Part shown: in pieces, positions 15,297-17,158 of the stretch
Layout of the letters: every line of letters starts with the position of its first letter
How positions within the stretch are numbered: the stretch's first letter is position 1
Assembly (NCBI GenBank): GCA_900554385.1
Contig: USHE01000015.1
Location: 1-17,158 of the forward strand
DNA: 17,158 nucleotides
DNA from: an uncultured bacterium
GTDB taxonomy: Bacteria; Cyanobacteriota; Vampirovibrionia; Gastranaerophilales; Gastranaerophilaceae
Direction: 5' to 3'
Position numbers and translations under genes: made by a program
Notes under the pieces: model-generated
Seen by the model: the letters and a program-made list of their open reading frames with translations, nothing else
Databases searched by the model: none
Told to the model about the DNA's origin: nothing

Positions 15297-15782
15297 ATGA
15301 TTGAAGAAATTGTAGCGAAAAAATCAGATTTCGATTTAACATCAAAAAGTGCGTTCTCTTATGGTGATGAAACTTTTACATCACGCTCTTTTGCCGCGCT
15401 CCTTGCTAAAAATGAAATTCCATACTCCCACAAAAAATTAGCTGACAATTACGTTATTATTAAACGAGTGTTTAAGTTCCAAGCCGTCCAAAGCCGAATT
15501 TCAAACATTGACAAACAACTGCTTGCAAAATACGACTTTAACACTCTGGAATACACAACCATAAAGCAGATGTACGAAGAATTACAATTGCTTCAAAAAT
15601 GGTCATCATCCAGAGATGCAAAGCTTAAACACGACGCAGACTTGATTATGGAAATTCGTACAAAAGAACTGAAATTTATTGATGCAAACAGTTATGCAAA
15701 CATTTCCAACGAAATTTACAAAGGATACATCGCTCTTGAGCATTACTTTGAAGAAATTAGCAGATACAAAGACAGTAAATAA
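15297..15782 (+). CDS. Hypothetical protein, mostly helical
   Basis: 161 residues, not recognised. It has no signal peptide, membrane helix or Cys. The N-terminal third (KSDFDLTSKSAFSYGDETF) leads into a short helical part. The rest is predicted helical and charged, with Leu/Ile-rich stretches such as QMYEELQLLQKWSSSRDAKL and a C-terminal ALEHYFEEISRYKDSK. The start at 15297 is chosen for GGAGGTG upstream and the promoter position; a GTG at 15285 is also possible. It stands alone, divergent from leuS and converging on the third prepilin gene 9 bp away. Confidence 0.75.
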   Translation: MIEEIVAKKSDFDLTSKSAFSYGDETFTSRSFAALLAKNEIPYSHKKLADNYVIIKRVFKFQAVQSRISNIDKQLLAKYDFNTLEYTTIKQMYEELQLLQKWSSSRDAKLKHDADLIMEIRTKELKFIDANSYANISNEIYKGYIALEHYFEEISRYKDSK

Positions 15783-15802
15783 AACTGCATTTTAATCGCA
15801 GT
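15778..15802 (-). terminator. Weak terminator-like hairpin between convergent genes
   Basis: ACTGC / GCAGT (5 bp, with two further A-T pairs past a bulge) is followed by TTTATTT on the minus strand. It overlaps the stop of the third prepilin gene. Confidence 0.4.
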
Positions 15803-16538
15803 GCGTCTTTCCTTCCCAGCTCAAGTCATCACAGTGTAAATAATCCATGTTTTCGTTGAAAATAACCCACGCTGTACAGCTTCCAAAACCTTTTCCAAGA
15901 CGACAGTGCTTATCAAAGGATTCCATATAATTTCCATCCCAGACTCTGCCCGCCGGAACTATTCCGTTTTTATACATCCTAAACATAAATAAATCCTCAC
16001 CATCTCTGTTCGGTTTTTGTTTTCCGTTTATATCCACGTAAATATCTCCACAGGTACGAATATAAGTATCCCAACTACGCTTCATATTTGTAGTACCAGT
16101 ACACCATAAAGATGTAATATAATCACCATTTCTGGCATGAATTGAAATCGCCATGCCCTTATAAACAACAAAACCTTTTGATGTATTCCAGGTATTAACC
16201 CCGGCTCTGTTTGTGTAACGCTCTTTCGCAAAACACTCAGAATTATTTTTTTTGTTGCAATCTTTAATCACTCTCAAATAAGGCATTACTCTATCACTTA
16301 TAATCTGAGAACACGCTTTTGTAGTTGCTTCAAATGTTGGATAATCTGGATATTCTATCTTACACCAATTGTCGATAGTGCCGTATTCACTTATTGCAGA
16401 ATTAAAAGCTTGCGCCAGAGCTGAATAAATATTTTTTAATCTTGTAACCGCGACTTTTTCCTGTTGTTTTTGTATTAATGCAGGCAATGTCATCGCAGCA
16501 ACAATTCCGACAATCCCTAAAGTTATTAAAACTTCTGA
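15792..16538 (-). CDS. Type IV prepilin-like protein, N-terminus lost at a sequence junction
   Basis: 248 residues can be read from SEVLITLGIVGIVAAMTLPALI to the stop. The preceding FTL of the cleavage motif and the leader are absent: the frame instead runs into ...STNSYP|SEVL, which breaks the prepilin peptidase site exactly at position +4. The globular domain has DINGKQKPNRDGEDLFMF, parallel to DVNGFNKRPN/GVDLFTF in the second pilin, and a C-terminal Cys pair (DKHCRLGKGFGSCTAW). The body looks native and intact. The loss of the start is probably a contig artefact at 16539, less likely a real truncation. Confidence 0.88.
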   Translation of the reverse strand, partial: SEVLITLGIVGIVAAMTLPALIQKQQEKVAVTRLKNIYSALAQAFNSAISEYGTIDNWCKIEYPDYPTFEATTKACSQIISDRVMPYLRVIKDCNKKNNSECFAKERYTNRAGVNTWNTSKGFVVYKGMAISIHARNGDYITSLWCTGTTNMKRSWDTYIRTCGDIYVDINGKQKPNRDGEDLFMFRMYKNGIVPAGRVWDGNYMESFDKHCRLGKGFGSCTAWVIFNENMDYLHCDDLSWEGKTHCD

Positions 16539-16694
16539 CGGATATGAATTAGTTGAAAGAAAACAAGAAGAATTTCTTGGATGGAAAAGTTTTGAGTGGC
16601 AAACTACTGTTGGAAGAAGGTGTGGAAGTGCCTTTCTCCGGCGAATATTCAAGTGTTGTGATGCAATTAATTGAAGTGAAAGTGAGGATAGGAT
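16539..16694. other. Junction and foreign-looking gap before the peptidase gene
   Basis: From 16539 rightward the sequence no longer continues the prepilin gene and changes in composition. No gene is convincing here. A 66-codon plus-strand frame from a TTG at 16553 runs 59 bp into the peptidase gene and matches nothing I recognise. GAGGAT before 16695 is the only translation signal seen. Confidence 0.6.
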
Positions 16695-17158
16695 ATGGGA
16701 ATAAAAAGTATGATACGGTTTTGTTATGTAACTCTGGCAGTAATTCTGATTAGTACAAATGCTTCTGCTATGATATCAGGAGAAGAAGATTATCAGCGTG
16801 CAGATACTCTTCATCGATTAGCTGATAAAGTGTATTCTTTGGGAGTGGTTCCGGAGTGGATCGGTGATTCACATTATTTCTGGTATAAAAACCGGGAACG
16901 GACAGGTTCTGTTTTTTATCTGGTGAATGCGGAAAACGGAGAGAAGCAGCGTGCAGGCACGCTTGAAGAACTGAAGAAACTGTTGCCGGAAATATGGAAA
17001 GTTACTGATAAGAAGGAGAAAAAGAAGCCTGTAGCCAAAGATGGTAAGGTCATGTCTCCGGACGGAAAATGGCTAGCCTATATACGGGACAATAATGTAT
17101 ATATAGCTTCGTCTGATAAAAATCAGGGTGAAGAAGTTCCTTTAAGTATAGATGGTAC
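16695..17158 (+). CDS. Prolyl oligopeptidase (S9) / DPP-IV-like protein, N-terminal part
   Basis: 154 codons are visible and the frame is open to the window end. It starts MGIKSMIRFCYVTLAVILIS with a signal peptide probably cut after STNASA, so the product is exported. The stretch VVPEWIGDSHYFWYKNR (about 54-70) and MSPDGKWLAYIRDNNVYIAS (about 119-138) are typical of the N-terminal beta-propeller of DPP-IV-type S9 peptidases in Bacteroidales. The catalytic domain would be far downstream and is not present. Codons such as CGG, CCG and CTG are used more than in the genes to the left. SD-like GAGGATAGG precedes the ATG; a second Met at codon 6 is an alternative start. Confidence 0.78.
   Translation, partial: MGIKSMIRFCYVTLAVILISTNASAMISGEEDYQRADTLHRLADKVYSLGVVPEWIGDSHYFWYKNRERTGSVFYLVNAENGEKQRAGTLEELKKLLPEIWKVTDKKEKKKPVAKDGKVMSPDGKWLAYIRDNNVYIASSDKNQGEEVPLSIDG

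Noticed and set aside
16553..16753. 66-codon plus-strand frame with TTG start
   Set aside because: It overlaps the signal-peptide region of the S9 gene by 59 bp, has no recognisable domain and starts close to the suspected junction.

Overview
The window looks like a piece of a low-GC, Gram-negative gut bacterium, most likely an uncultured Gastranaerophilales (Melainabacteria / Vampirovibrionia). I base this on three prepilin genes with the FTLAEVLITLGI(I/V)GIVAAMTLP-type N-terminus common in that group, on a protein beginning MGMAASQARFLGLTARK, and on a Gram-negative-style murC-murB-ddl-ftsQ cluster. This placement is from memory and was not searched. The last ~620 bases look different in base and codon use and read like the start of a Bacteroidales S9-family peptidase, so the contig is probably chimeric near 16539.

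Left part (1-4385): the 3' part of a prepilin gene faces yajQ across a shared terminator. Next come three lineage-type proteins of unknown function on the minus strand: a lysine-rich membrane protein, a 72-aa protein with a hydrophobic tail, and a 332-aa protein with conserved helical ends. The first two share an N-terminal motif, MYQDL-x5-G-x2-P. The 332-aa gene has a good promoter whose start point falls at a (ATAGG)4 / G-rich repeat. The ribosomal pair rpmI-rplT follows, with a clear promoter, a folded leader and a terminator.

Middle (4393-6375): a small XRE regulator and a complete prepilin gene are divergent, and two 19-bp TACGTA-ended palindromes lie between and over their start regions. 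A COG1237-like metallo-beta-lactamase-fold protein converges on the pilin and overlaps it by 8 bp. A REP-like inverted repeat lies between this gene and nadE.

Centre (6376-11953), all on the minus strand: murC, murB, ddl and ftsQ overlap or nearly touch and form a cell-wall/division operon, followed 93 bp later by nadE. MurC and MurB complete UDP-MurNAc-L-Ala synthesis, Ddl makes D-Ala-D-Ala, and FtsQ belongs to the divisome. NadE keeps an intact synthetase domain, but its glutaminase domain has lost all three catalytic residues.

Right part (12081-17158): a GNAT-like protein converges on leuS. leuS covers a full-length 828-residue reading frame but carries two in-frame stops (TGA, TAG) 30 bp apart in the zinc-binding region. 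A 161-aa protein of unknown function comes next, then a third prepilin gene cut exactly at its cleavage motif by the foreign-looking segment. I found no tRNA, rRNA, CRISPR array or IS element. No gene-free stretch exceeds about 300 bases.
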